A stretch of DNA of 64,000 nt from Thuidium tamariscinum (Eukaryota > Streptophyta > Bryopsida > Hypnales > Thuidiaceae), in NCBI GenBank assembly GCA_947034885.2, contig OX344752.2, forward strand, positions 20,359,386 to 20,423,385. Direction: 5' to 3'. The position numbers were made by a program, and so were the translations under genes. Positions 1 to 10,225 of this stretch are shown here, piece after piece; position 1 is the stretch's first letter, and each line of letters opens with the position of its first letter. The notes below the pieces were generated by a model. That model was not told the DNA's origin, searched no databases, and was given only the letters and a program-made list of their open reading frames with translations.

Positions 1-398
1 CGGCTTGTTATCCACCAAACAATTTGCGTTGGTTCTTGGAACTAAGACTTAGAGACAGAATTAGGTTCACCATTATTACTTTGAGTGACGTGTGTCAGAG
101 TCCGCGTGTGAAGGGAGGCACCAAGGGTAAGGATTGTTAGCCGTGTGCTTTTGGTGTAGTTAGTAGACCTTCCCAACGGACTTTTGATGCGCGTTGGCCT
201 CAAGGCTAGACTTATTCTTATTCTTTTGAGTGACACTAGGGTGAGGTTCTTAAAACCAGTGTGTAGCATTGTATCCACACATCACTATTCTTCTAGACAT
301 AGAAAGCTGAATTCTTACAAATAATGACCCTAACATGTCACCATTCCTTTCGAACACAACAAAAATTTCATTTACCTTAATAACTTTTGAAACTTATA
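1..398. other. Unassigned flank at window start
   Basis: No gene is recognised here. The first 290 bases are of mixed composition and read open on the minus strand for 78 codons, but that translation is rich in Thr, Leu and Arg and matches no family I know. It could be the edge of a retroelement that starts outside the window. Bases 300-398 are AT-rich. Confidence 0.3.
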
Positions 399-499
399 AT
401 TATTGACGTGAGATCTCTCTCTCTTCCTGTGGATAGAGATAGTAAAGATCATTCATCTAGAATCCAGCCAATCAGAAATGAAGATCTCACGTCAATGAT
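399..499. repeat. Inverted repeat with ACGT core, upstream of the first gene
   Basis: Arms at 399-416 and 482-499 are complementary at 17 of 18 positions (core TTGACGTGAGATCT) around a 65-base spacer. Each arm carries TGACGTG, an ACGT-core motif of the kind plant bZIP factors bind. It lies about 340 bases upstream of the membrane-protein ATG, so it could be a paired promoter element or a small foldback element. No target-site duplication is clear. Confidence 0.5.
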
Positions 500-836
500 T
501 CGTCTGCTCAACTGAAAGCTTTGAAAGTGCATTTCCCCTTCTCCCAGGGATTAAAATACTCTCCTGGTCAGCAAATGCTCACTGATTTCCGCTGTCAGCT
601 CTCCTTGGTTCGTGATGGACATAATTTTCTCGTCACTCATATCCATAGTTGCTTCAGAGTCGATATTTATCTACTGTAGTCGAGTAGTCCCTGTCCTCAC
701 AAGTGAAGGTTTGTCGGTGGAAAACTGACACCGATTATGTCTTTCTTTGAAATTCTTTGATCATTTCACAAGTTTGCGTTGAGCACACATCAAGCTAATC
801 GTGCAGTCTCGCAGAAGACCTGATCAATTTTGAGCT

Positions 837-2289
837 ATGGAGATGTGCCCGGAGGAGATGGAGAGACGGAGCACGGCATCCATTTTCAAGCAATCAGTGG
901 CAATATTGCACATGAACTACCATGTGTTTCTGACAGTCGTCCTCGTCTACTGCCTCCCGATGTGGATCATCCCCGTGTTGGTGGTACCTTTGTTCCTTTC
1001 AAAGGATCCAATCAACAATACGCAGGTATCGCCAGTCCCCGACCCCTCTCTCCTCCCACTTTCGAAATTAGTAGAGAAGTCGGGATCGTGTCTACCCTCC
1101 AAGAATTCAGGAACTTGTTAGCGCTTCAGTTTTTGAAATCGGAGACTTTTCCATTCTTCAATTCTTGAAAAGTCTGGAAACTTTTCAGTGCTTCAATTTT
1201 GGAAGAGTTTAGGAACACATTTATGTTTCAATTATTGAAGAGTTCAGGAACGTGTCCATACTCTTGAAGAGTTCGGCAATTTTGTCTATGCTTCGATTCT
1301 TGAAGACTTCGAGAACTTTTTCATGTTTCAGTTCTTGAAGAGTTTCGGAATTTCTTTTCCATGCCTCAATTCGAGAATTGGCCTGTCGTTTGTAACTAAA
1401 ACTCTTTGGGTCCCCGATTCTGCAGACTACCGGCCTACCAGGCACCATTTTTATGTCAATATTGAACCCATGGACAACCTATTTCTTCTTTTTCGTAATG
1501 ACACTTTTCGGGGAATTTGACATTTCATCCGCCATCAGGACCTACCTGAACAATTCCACCCCCACCGATGACGACCTCTCCATGGCCCCCAAAGTCAGCG
1601 TATTCTCCTTCTCCATCCACACCCCTCTCCGCATTTGCATAAGAGGACTCTGATCAGCCCTGGCCTTCCTCCTCCTCTCCTCCCTCTTCGTCAGCATCGG
1701 CGGCATCCTCGAAGCCATCATCCTCGCCACCGCTGGCTGGTCGGACCCCAAGTCATTCTTCCTTTATGGTCTTCTTCCCGTCCTTGCTCACATAATTGGA
1801 TTCGCCATCTTCGCTGCACTACTGCAAGCCATACTCGTACTGGTCCACAGGAGGAGGGAAACTACGGAAGAGAAGTGCTGAAACGGAGTACGAAGTTTGG
1901 CGAGAATCAGAAGTTTGATTGAAACCCGTCTAGGGTGAATCTTTACTGAAAAATAACGCCCGAAGGCAGCACACACCCAAAGGCTGGAGAGTGAGGAATG
2001 GCGAGAATCAGAAACGCGGGGACGATTGTACCTCGCTGTCACGCTCACTGGGACTGCTAGCAGCGGTGTTGATGGCATCGAAGCACGGGATTGTGATCGG
2101 GGGGTTGGATTCGCTGTTTAGAATGGACTTTGGAGTGGTGTGGGTGGTGATGGATTTCGTATATAAAGCGAGGTTTAATTTGATGCTGCTAGTTTCGAAG
2201 GGATCCCGGTGCTCAAGTGGATTGATTCAGTGGAGCATCCGTATGACCCGATTGTGGAGAGGAACGGTGCGGTCACCTCTACAAGTTGA
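837..2289 (+). pseudogene. Multi-pass membrane protein gene, probably broken
   Basis: Exon 1 runs 837-1025 (63 codons, MEMCPEEMERRSTASIFKQ...) and has one long hydrophobic segment at about residues 28-53. A CAG|GTATCG donor at 1025/1026 and a CTGCAG acceptor at 1424-1425 keep phase 0, and the frame continues from 1426 with two further hydrophobic stretches (SALAFLLLSSLFVSIGG; LPVLAHIIGFAIFAALLQAI). An in-frame TGA at 1651-1653 cuts exon 2, and the frame ends at 1879-1881. A further hydrophobic stretch (about 2070-2190) and a tail ending at TGA 2287-2289 (ILE-PRO-VAL-LEU-LYS-TRP region) lie in two other frames. The opening residues recall the plant family of polytopic proteins with MDLxPEEL-type starts; that assignment is from memory and weak. 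A missed intron around 1651 is the main alternative to a pseudogene. Confidence 0.45.
1096..1372. repeat. Minisatellite, about 35-bp unit, inside the intron
   Basis: About eight diverged tandem copies of a roughly 35-base unit, approximately CTTCAATTCTTGAAGAGTTC followed by GGAAC and a T-rich end with ATG. The array fills most of the 398-base intron of the membrane-protein gene. Copies differ by point changes and small indels, so it is not recent. Confidence 0.8.
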
Positions 2290-2459
2290 AGACTCTGGAA
2301 CTGTTTTGCTGTGATTGCTTATTGATGTATGACGATCTCGAGGTGCTTCAACTTTTCAGTTTGAGGATTGAATTCCGTGTGTTGCTGCTGGTTTTCAAGT
2401 GGTTGGTTGAATTTAGTGCTGGAATGCGTATTGACAATGTTCTATAGTTGTTGGGCTTA

Positions 2460-3164
2460 AGGTAGGTCCCGGGGTGGCAACTCACAATGATGATTCTGAT
2501 GCTTTCTTAACTTTTCTAATGTATAAGTAGGGATCATATTGTTTTATTATGTAGATTTTAAGAACGTAATTGGAAAGAAGACATTGTGAAGAATTGAAGG
2601 GTATGATTTTTATATCAATCATAAAAGTTTTAGGTACTCAAAAGTTACTTTAAGAACTTATAATACAAAGAATTTCTCAAATAGGGGGGAGAGTTCAGAC
2701 CCCCTAGCTTTTTTTTGAAATTATTAAAATTTATTACTTCTAAAAACTCTTCTAAGAAAAAATTGCATAGTAAAAGCTTTATTATAAGGTCTTTCATCAT
2801 TATAATAAATTATAATAATTTATTATAAAAATGAAAGAGCTTATAATAAATCGGTCCCCCCTACATATTATAAGGGAGTTGCCACCCCGGGAGGTAGGTA
2901 CACCCAAAAGCGCCAGTTTTTCATACTGTGCCTAGTTCCTGTTATTAGCTAGTTCAGATTTTTATGCAATCTTGTGGCCAAGTGAAAGCATGTTCCAACG
3001 CACCAAAGAACGCAGGATTTGGACACTGTATGCAAAAGTTATTAACAGTCAAAGTCTGTTTCTGAAACCGCCATCTACAGTCTGCGAACATGACTGATTT
3101 TGGAAATGTATGTCCACTGTAGATGGCGCTTTTAGGAACAGGGCGCTTTTGGGTGTACCTACCT
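2460..3164. mobile_element. TA-flanked MITE (copy B1), split by a nested insertion
   Basis: Terminal repeats AGGTAGGTACACCCAAAAG and its complement lie at the two ends, with TA on both outer sides (2458-2459, 3165-3166), as expected for a Tc1/mariner-type non-autonomous element. After removing the 424-base insert plus one 8-base duplication, the element is 273 bases. That is exactly the length of the intact relative at 36576-36848, which it matches closely throughout. Confidence 0.88.
2468..2891. mobile_element. hAT-type MITE (H1) nested in B1
   Basis: Perfect 16-base terminal inverted repeats, CCCGGGGTGGCAACTC at 2468-2483 and its complement at 2876-2891, are flanked by a perfect 8-base direct repeat AGGTAGGT (2460-2467 and 2892-2899). 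An 8-base duplication is diagnostic for hAT elements. The interior is AT-rich and has no coding capacity. The duplicated 8 bases are the terminus of the host MITE, so the insertion hit the very end of B1. Confidence 0.92.
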
Positions 3165-3166
3165 TA

Positions 3167-4394
3167 GATCGGCGAACCTTGATCGAACTTCAACATCTTG
3201 CGGAAGCTTTCATCTTTTGATGCTTCGCTTGTGTAAAACTATGGGGTGGTAAAGGATAATCTTTTAGCTATTGACTAATTAGGTATATTCCTACACACTT
3301 CAATAATTATTGATGTAGAACTAAAGTAGATAATTATGTAGTGTGAAATATTAGTTAAGTAGTATGGGCTTCTTTAAAACCCCTCTTCATTGTGTGTAAT
3401 TGAGAATCAATTTCCAACAATAAGTTATTACTAGTGACAAGTTACATGTCTTATCATAAAGTTTTCCTCTCATGGTAGCCTATAAGGGTCATACAAGAAT
3501 TGCTTCAGTTTATGTACTTATTTGTGATGGTCCTATGTTTAATTTTACTCTTTGCTAAGGGAACTTATAGAAGTTTAGATTACTTCAAATAATATTTTGA
3601 ACAAAATCTCTATGCATTTTCAAGCCTTGTACAATACAAGACCAATAGTTTCCTTTTGGTTTGGCTTGAATTTGATAACATCTATTGTGTATGCCTTGAA
3701 ATGTTCTCATGCTATCATTGCCATCATCATTCATGCATTTACTATTGATGGACAAGTGGTCAAGGATGCATATGAACATTAGCCATTGTAGCATACAATG
3801 TTGAAACTTTTTCATTTGATACTTTTTGCCTTTTCCATTAAGGACTTGAGAGACTAAATGGAAATGAGACTATGTCGCTTGAATTGCCTCTAGAGTGTCT
3901 CCCAAGCTATATCTAGATGTATTACATGGGGGATTCATACAATGTCTTCAATTGAGACAAGTTGGTAAAAATCCTATGAAAAATTTGTCACCCATACTCA
4001 ATTCTAGAAAAAGTCTTGATAAAGTTTGGGAACTTATTGTAGGTTCTATCATTTATCCTACCTACTTTCTAACAAATAATAACAAAAACATTCAATTATA
4101 CTACCGATCTCTGACAAATGAAAATTAAAACATTTATTCATATGAAGTTGCTAAATGGGAGCATGCAAGGCAATGGAATTTAACCTCCAACTTTGTGGTC
4201 AAAAGTCAGGTGTTTCAACATTAAGTGTTGCTCAACATAGCTCGTTATCAGCACATTGCAAACAACTGCATACTTTGTAGTAGATTAGATCTTACTTAAT
4301 TAGGACATCTCCTTGTTTGTACATTGCAAACAATTGTGGGCTTTGCAGTGAGTTAGGACTTGCTTCGTACATTTTTGGTGTACATGTTTCAAGC
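3167..4394. other. AT-rich spacer
   Basis: No gene is seen. Short overlapping open frames on both strands near 3585-3815 and 3895-4128 have no recognisable domain and the base composition of the surrounding spacer, so I treat them as chance. Confidence 0.6.
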
Positions 4395-4402
4395 ACTTGC
4401 AT

Positions 4403-4699
4403 CTAGGGGAGGACACTTCCCGTTTTTTAATAACCTATGTGCGACGGAAGATAGGATACATTTAAATAATCTTGGGTAAAATTTATAAGAAATTTATATA
4501 TAAAACAGGGGACATTAAAAAGGTAAAGTGTTTTTAAAATAAAATAGGGATGATAATATGGCTGATTTTTCCGCTTTATAGTAAATTAGGGGCTCTTTTA
4601 ATGTTTCCAAGTAATGATTACAAGTAATTGATAGCCCCCCTAAAAATACCCCACCGCCGCACGTGGGTCCCCAAATACACAAGAAGTGTCCTCCCCGGG
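4403..4699. mobile_element. hAT-type MITE (H2)
   Basis: The ends CTAGGGGAGGACACTT and AAGTGTCCTCCCCGGG are complementary at 14 of 16 positions. A perfect 8-base duplication ACTTGCAT lies at 4395-4402 and 4700-4707. Its right end resembles the H1 terminus (CCCGGGG then AGG or TGG), so H1 and H2 look related. A subterminal GCCGCACGTGGGTCCCC block is shared with H3. Confidence 0.92.
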
Positions 4700-4823
4700 A
4701 CTTGCATGCTTCAATAATTGTATGAGTATCTGTATAGCAATAGTACAAGCTTTCCATTTTATAGATTGAATAGTGTAGATTTTCTTTGCTTCAAGTCATC
4801 TTTTGTTAGAATTTATTCAAATA

Positions 4824-5049
4824 GGATAGTTGACAAAACCCATAATAACCTTCAAATTGGCAAGTGTGACATTAAATCGGGGTCTATTTTGGGATAGTTA
4901 ACTATTTTTAAAATTACAAAAAAATTAGGCATGAGTATCTTCTCTACAAATCTTGAGTCATTTAGAGCCAAAAAACAAAAGTTATAGCGAAAAAATAGAT
5001 AAGCACACTTTGTGATGCAAAATAGTACAAAAGTTTCTTGCAATCACCC
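4824..5049. mobile_element. Small element (C2)
   Basis: The left end GGATAGTTG and right end CAATCACCC form imperfect terminal repeats flanked by AAATA on both sides (4819-4823, 5050-5054). The body aligns by eye with 35537-35762, and the right end resembles that of the 757-base element at 25304-26060. Confidence 0.6.
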
Positions 5050-5367
5050 AAATAGATTGTATATTCTAATAAGATAATCTTCTACAAAGATTGGTGTAGT
5101 CACCATGATTTTCAATATAGATTGCTAATATTGCACTCCACTACTTTTATTCTTCCTAGCAAAACATGCATGTAGTTCATGGATAAGCAATTCATGCCAA
5201 CTTTGCTTTGAAAGGGACATTGTTGTAGTTCTCATACCTTGCCGACATCACATATTATCCAAGAGTACATTAATTTCTATTTGCCTTGTATTTGTTTCAA
5301 ATAGCTCATTTTTATAATGCACCTTTTGCTTGATAACTTGGTACTATTTGTTGCTGTCTCTTGCAAT

Positions 5368-5570
5368 CACTACAAGAGAAAGGGGTGTTTTAAGTAGTGT
5401 CCTAGACATCACATCTTTTAAGTAATGTCTTTTAAGTAAGGTTTTAAGTAAAATTTTACTAAAAAGACAGTCTTTTTAGTAAAATTTTACTTAAAACCTT
5501 ACTTAAAAGACATTACTTAAAAGATGTGATGTCTAGGACACTACTTAAAACACCCCTTTCTCTTGTAGTG
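5368..5570. mobile_element. CACTA-type MITE, perfect 203-bp palindrome
   Basis: The element starts CACTACAAGAG and ends CTCTTGTAGTG, the CACTA (En/Spm) signature, with a 3-base duplication AAT at 5365-5367 and 5571-5573. The two 101-base arms are exact reverse complements around a single central A at 5469; I compared them base by base and found no mismatch. Each arm contains four TTTTAAGTA repeats. There is no coding capacity. Either the insertion is very recent or the arms are kept identical, for example by gene conversion. Confidence 0.95.
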
Positions 5571-5573
5571 AAT

Positions 5574-5970
5574 GGATGTGCGAAATAGCATGAAAGTACT
5601 TGTTTTATAATTGATCTACTTTAGCATTTATGGAGGTGTATAACCATTCCATTGAAGCTGAGCACCTTGTCGTATGAATAATTATTTATATAACCTTGTA
5701 AGTTTTTCCTTACAACTTTTGTTTGGAGAAGTGCAAGCATTGCCCAATTTGTAAATAAATATGATTCCAAATCATCCACTTGGGTAGAATGACTTTGAAA
5801 GGTGGATAGCACTTAGGGTTTTCTAGTATTAGTAGGAAGGTTAATTCCTTTTGAAAGGAGGACTTATGAAGTACTGCATTTGAAACAAGGACACCGTTGA
5901 ATTACAATACTTTTTGTGTGGATTCAGAGACGGGTAGTTGCACAACATATTGGGATTGATTACCAATGAT
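5574..5970. other. AT-rich spacer
   Basis: No feature is recognised between the palindrome and the next MITE. Confidence 0.6.
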
Positions 5971-5972
5971 TA

Positions 5973-6062
5973 CTCCCTCTATTCCACTAAAAGATTCCTA
6001 ATTAGGTTGATTTATAGTCATTGCAGGAAGAATTTGAGAAGCTTTCAGTGGGACAAAGGGAG
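5973..6062. mobile_element. Stowaway MITE (S1)
   Basis: A 90-base element starting CTCCCTCTATTCCACT and ending AGTGGGACAAAGGGAG, flanked by TA (5971-5972, 6063-6064). CTCCCT ends with a TA target are the classical Stowaway (Tc1/mariner) hallmark. A second 90-base copy lies in the opposite orientation at 35443-35532. Confidence 0.93.
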
Positions 6063-6064
6063 TA

Positions 6065-6822
6065 GTTGGTAACATATATTATTTTTGGACTCAACATGTT
6101 TGGACAATGGTCTTGAGGCTTATAGGCTTAGACCATGATCTATGAGATCTGACATTGGTACTTATATTTCAAATTCATACTAAATTTGGTACCTTTTCTC
6201 TTATCATTTTTGTCAAGTCTATAATCTAGGAGGCAAGGTAAACTACTCCATTATAGACAAAATGGAAGCAAACCCATCATTCGAAAGTTTTTGGATTCAT
6301 CGAATAGCCTACTAAGGACCTCTTGAGCAGCAAAGCCACATTGACTTTCATCCCCGAGCATAATGGCACGAGTGTAGAACCATGTCTAGGCAGTACGATC
6401 AGGTTGCCATCAAAAGAAAATTATGTACATAAGAAAGTCTAAGCAAGGCTGATGTGGCTTCCAAGGTGGACAATGCAACCAAAAGTAATGTTTGCAACAT
6501 GATTGATCGGAAGTGTGAGTGTTCATTATTTTATACATTGCCAAATTCAAGCGAAGGGTGCTAGCCAATATAATTCATGGGAAGAGGGCATGTAGATCTG
6601 CTCAGTGTACATCCTCAATGGAAGTGTGTGTATTGGGCAATTGTCGTGTCTCATGAGTAGTTTTTGGTGCTTTAGTATGATTCTGTTAGCATGGCACTTA
6701 GGGATATTTCAAGGACCTCTCTCAATAGCCTTAGGAGTAATCTATGAACCAATCTCTACTTGTAAGGGTATCCATCTTCCAGTAGCATATATCTTGATCA
6801 TTATAAAGCACTATATTCTCGG
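6065..6822. other. Spacer, no gene seen
   Basis: An open frame at 6605-6886 runs into the adjacent MITE and shows no domain. A stretch near 6237-6260 (AAACTACTCCATTATAG) recurs at 60074-60090 in the beta-glucosidase gene, so a diverged dispersed repeat probably starts here. Confidence 0.5.
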
Positions 6823-7398
6823 CAAGGGGAGGACACTCGTTGTATGTTTGGGGAACCCACGTGCGGCGGAAGAAAACTTTGACTAGGTAATACTTTGAAA
6901 TGAACTATAATTTCATCCTACAATTTTGAACTTTGTTTGACAATGACTAAAGGTTTCTATTGCCAAAAATTTCAATTCCAAATAACATAAGATGTGTTGT
7001 CTAGAAAGGGTTGAAAAATGAACTAAAATGACATATTTTTCAACTAAAATATTTATAGAGATCACATGATGATGACTATTGCATCAATATTCAACTCAAA
7101 ATAAACTTTCAATAGAAAGCTATTATATATAATTTTTTTTTTTTTCAAATTTTTTTTCTTAGGTAATATAGGGGTGTGAAAGTTATTTTCAGCTTTACAA
7201 TGTATCATTTTTAAAAAAAAATTTATAACTAATTACTATTATCATAAAAAAAAATCAATAATTCAAAACATAAACTTTTAAAGTAGCACAATCTATTCAT
7301 AATTTTTTTTGGAAAAAAAAGTTCAATTTTAAAGTGTATTACTTGTATTACTTTTTCCGCATATGGTTTCTCCAAACATGGGGAGTGTCCTCCCCTTG
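6823..7398. mobile_element. hAT-type MITE (H3)
   Basis: Perfect 16-base terminal inverted repeats CAAGGGGAGGACACTC and its complement bound 576 bases. The flanks ATTCTCGG and ACTCTTGG agree at 6 of 8 positions, which fits a decayed 8-base duplication. It shares the GGGGAGGACACT core and the ACGTGCGGCGGAAG subterminal block with H2 but has a longer, homopolymer-rich interior. Confidence 0.82.
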
Positions 7399-8182
7399 AC
7401 TCTTGGCTTCAAAATTTGGTTGATTTAGCACATCCATTTGCAGTGAATCTTAAGCATCCTAACTTTAACTTCGGAAATTGTTAATTGCAAAAGTAGAGTC
7501 AATGTAATTGCACTAAAATGCCACCAAATTATAATTTGTCTAATTGTAATTCTCCCGCCAGTAGAGTCAACACTTTCCTCATACCATAAAGTCCCAATTA
7601 GTACAATTTTTTGCCTATATTATATTCAATCCAAATGTTAAAATAAGCATGTACCCTCCAAGCGTGTTCTATCAATCGATTACAGGTCACATTTCCCAAG
7701 CTTATTTTAAAGCAATTGTATTTGAGTGCACTGGACTCCATGTACACCTCTACACACATCGGCATCTTCTTGATCGACCTTGATTGGCAACTTCACTAAA
7801 AGTTCATAGTTATGGGAACATTTGGCACCATTGGTGCCCCCTATTTGCTTATTTGTCTACATTATAATGGTGGTGTATATTCAAGATCTGAAATGTATAC
7901 CTCCACTATAATTTTATCATGGGTTTGCTTTCATTTTGCCCATGGTGGGGTAGTACCTTTTATAGATATAGGGTTTAGTTCAACTTCAGCTCATAGTCTT
8001 CAAAACTTTCCTATTGTTGTGGTTACCAAATTTTTAATTTTTTGTAATTTTAATAAGTGTAAATAATATAGGGTTTCATTGATTTGTTGATGGAAATGTT
8101 GCATTGCAGACCACCTTTCCCCAACTACACTTCATTTCTCCTACAACAGAACCTCCATTTGTATTTCTATATTTCAACGTTC
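7399..8182. other. Spacer with a diverged foldback
   Basis: No gene is supported; the 84-codon frame at 7812-8066 has no domain. Bases 7860-7915 hold a small inverted repeat (TATAATGGTGGTGTATATTC and a diverged complement) that resembles the foldback at 60101-60195. Confidence 0.45.
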
Positions 8183-8185
8183 TAA

Positions 8186-8594
8186 GAGCATCCCGATGCC
8201 AAACCCTTCAAGTAGGGGCGCCAAATGGGGTTTGACATGGGCTGATGGCTAATGAAGGTGCTTCATGCCCCATGCCTATACTCTTAATTCATTCACTAAA
8301 TACGTCTCCCAAGCCAAAGAACTACTTTTATGAAGCCAAGTGAAAGATGCCAAGCCAAGTGTTGGGCCTCCGAGCTCCGAATGATGGAACATTCCCTAAG
8401 AGTGTGCCAGAATTGTGAAAATTAAGATATAGTGAGCCACAAGGAACAAACACAAAAGTTCACTGTCATTGTTACTTTGAAATGTTTGCTGACTATATTT
8501 TTTGTTTAGAGTGCCTGGCATGGGACAATTTCACAGGGCAAACACGCTGCATTATCATTTTTCAGCCCTTTGGCGTGCAGGCATGGGGATGCTC
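8186..8594. mobile_element. Harbinger/Tourist-type MITE
   Basis: The ends GAGCATCCCGATGC and GCATGGGGATGCTC are complementary except for one position, and TAA flanks both sides (8183-8185, 8595-8597). A 3-base TWA duplication is typical of PIF/Harbinger elements. It is 409 bases long, with no coding capacity, and lies about 180 bases upstream of the methyltransferase start, so it may have altered that promoter. Confidence 0.85.
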
Positions 8595-8777
8595 TAAAGG
8601 GTTATAACAAATCTTGCCATTTTCAGTGTATTTTAGCAAATCCAAGGTCCTTCAGGGTTTTAGGGTTGGGTTTTTTTTTTTTGAGGGATCGGCTTCACGT
8701 GCTGGCGCGCGCGTGATGGTTGCGCTTGGCACGCACCAGCTGCAGTGAAGTTGGAGCTCGGACGTCCCGGCACAGCA

Positions 8778-10225
8778 ATGGGTGGGGTCGGCAGGGGCGA
8801 GGGCGGCTGCATTTCCAAGTTACACCTTCTCGCAGCTGTAGTGAGCGCTCTCTTCTTGCTCATTCTATTACTGCTGTTGCCATTACCCAAGCTTTCATGG
8901 CGGCCATGCCAATGCCAGCCCTCAAAGAAGGAATTCGCAAGAGAATCAGAGGATTGGATAATTCATACTGGTCCGAGTGATGTGGCGTGGCTGCAGCAAC
9001 AAGTGCTGCCGCTGTCATCCGCTCTGACTGGCGCAAGCGATGGCACGTGGATGATGCGTCGCAAGGGGATCAACCCTCGGCCTCGCCAGCAGCAGCTCTT
9101 CGACATCCGCAGGTACGGAAAGATTAGGGTTTGACAAGGATAGAAGCACTGTTGATTTACCCATTAAGAATTACAGCCTCAACCGCTTGCCACAGTCTGA
9201 ACGACGGGTTATGGCTTGTTGGACGTGTATTATTTATAGAACTTCAACAAGCTGCCAATTTCATGAGTGCATTCAGAAATGAGCAAGGAAATGAAGTCTG
9301 AACTGCTTGTCGGTCGGAGGCATACCAGGACTCATCAGAAAGGCACTCTCAGTAGCTTTCCAAGAAGCTTTCGCTCAGAGTACTTGGTTTGGAATTGAGC
9401 ACGAATTTTCAGATTGAAACTTTGAATGCGATCTGAATAGTTCTTCCAGGGACTTTTCTACTCGCCCTTCCAGTGTGAATGCCGACATATTTAGTTGGTT
9501 CCTGCGCGACCAGGGACACTTAGGGTGTGGAGATGAGGACGCATTTGTTGCATTGCAGGTTTCATGGCATTTCGCATTACGAGAACGGCAGTCGCTTCAG
9601 CATACCAGTGCCATGTCCTCACGCGCTTCTCGTGGAGCCTCACCACAGCTACTACGGCGAGCCTTGGTCTGGCGGCCGCGACGTATTCGAGTTTCTTACC
9701 TCAGCCGTGTCACTCCAGCCGCACCACCGCGTCCTCGAGATTGGGTGCGGCACCTTGCGCGTCGGCCTGCATTTCATTCGGTTCTTGCACGCATCCCAGT
9801 TCTTCTGCTTGGAACAAGATGCACTCTCCCTGGCAGCGGCGCTTTTGTACGAGCTTCCAGCCAACGGGCTTCTCTGGAAACGCCCATCGTTGCTCCTCGG
9901 GAAGGATCTATTGAAAGCTGGAGAGATTCTACTGCAAGGGCCGTTGTTTGATCTCGTCTATGCAAGTGCGGTTTTCTTGCACATGCCGGATGGGGCTGTT
10001 TGGAAGAGCGTCGAAGTGCTGGGAAAGCGCTTGGCAGTGCCGCATGGACGGCTGTTTGTGTCGCACAATATGAAGTTTTGCACGCGGTTGTCGCGGAGGG
10101 GCTGTGAAGTGCGTCTCAGGGAGGCGGGGCTTCTGTATGTGGGGAAGCAGACGCACGATAGTTTGCTGTTCAATCACTTCGAAGTTTGGCATGAGTTTCG
10201 GTGTCGCAGCCACGAAGATTTCTGA
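8778..10225 (+). CDS. Membrane-anchored class I SAM-dependent methyltransferase
   Basis: Two exons, 8778-9112 and 9559-10225, give 333 residues; the CAG|GTACGG donor and TTGCAG acceptor keep phase across a 446-base intron. I start at ATG 8778, the first in-frame ATG. Residues 16-38 are a Leu-rich hydrophobic anchor after a short Gly/Arg-containing N-terminus, which predicts a type II membrane topology. The class I Rossmann fold follows: motif I VLEIGCGTL at 170-178, an acidic residue after strand 2 (E196 in FFCLEQDA), and a motif IV-like FDLVYASAVFLHMPD at 242-256. The substrate cannot be told from sequence; a Golgi or ER location is inferred from the anchor. A telo-box-like TTAGGGTT lies near 8662 upstream and another in intron 1. 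The gene converges on ORC1. A cytosolic enzyme with a mis-called N-terminus is the main alternative. Confidence 0.88.
9124..9132 (-). promoter_or_regulatory. Telo-box in methyltransferase intron 1
   Basis: TTAGGGTTT (AAACCCTAA on the other strand) sits 11 bases into intron 1. This is the telo-box core bound by Myb/TRB-type plant factors. It is a sequence match only. Confidence 0.5.

Noticed and set aside
9475..9951. 158-codon plus-strand frame overlapping methyltransferase exon 2
   Set aside because: It is a shadow in another frame. The methyltransferase frame has motif I and closes in phase with exon 1.
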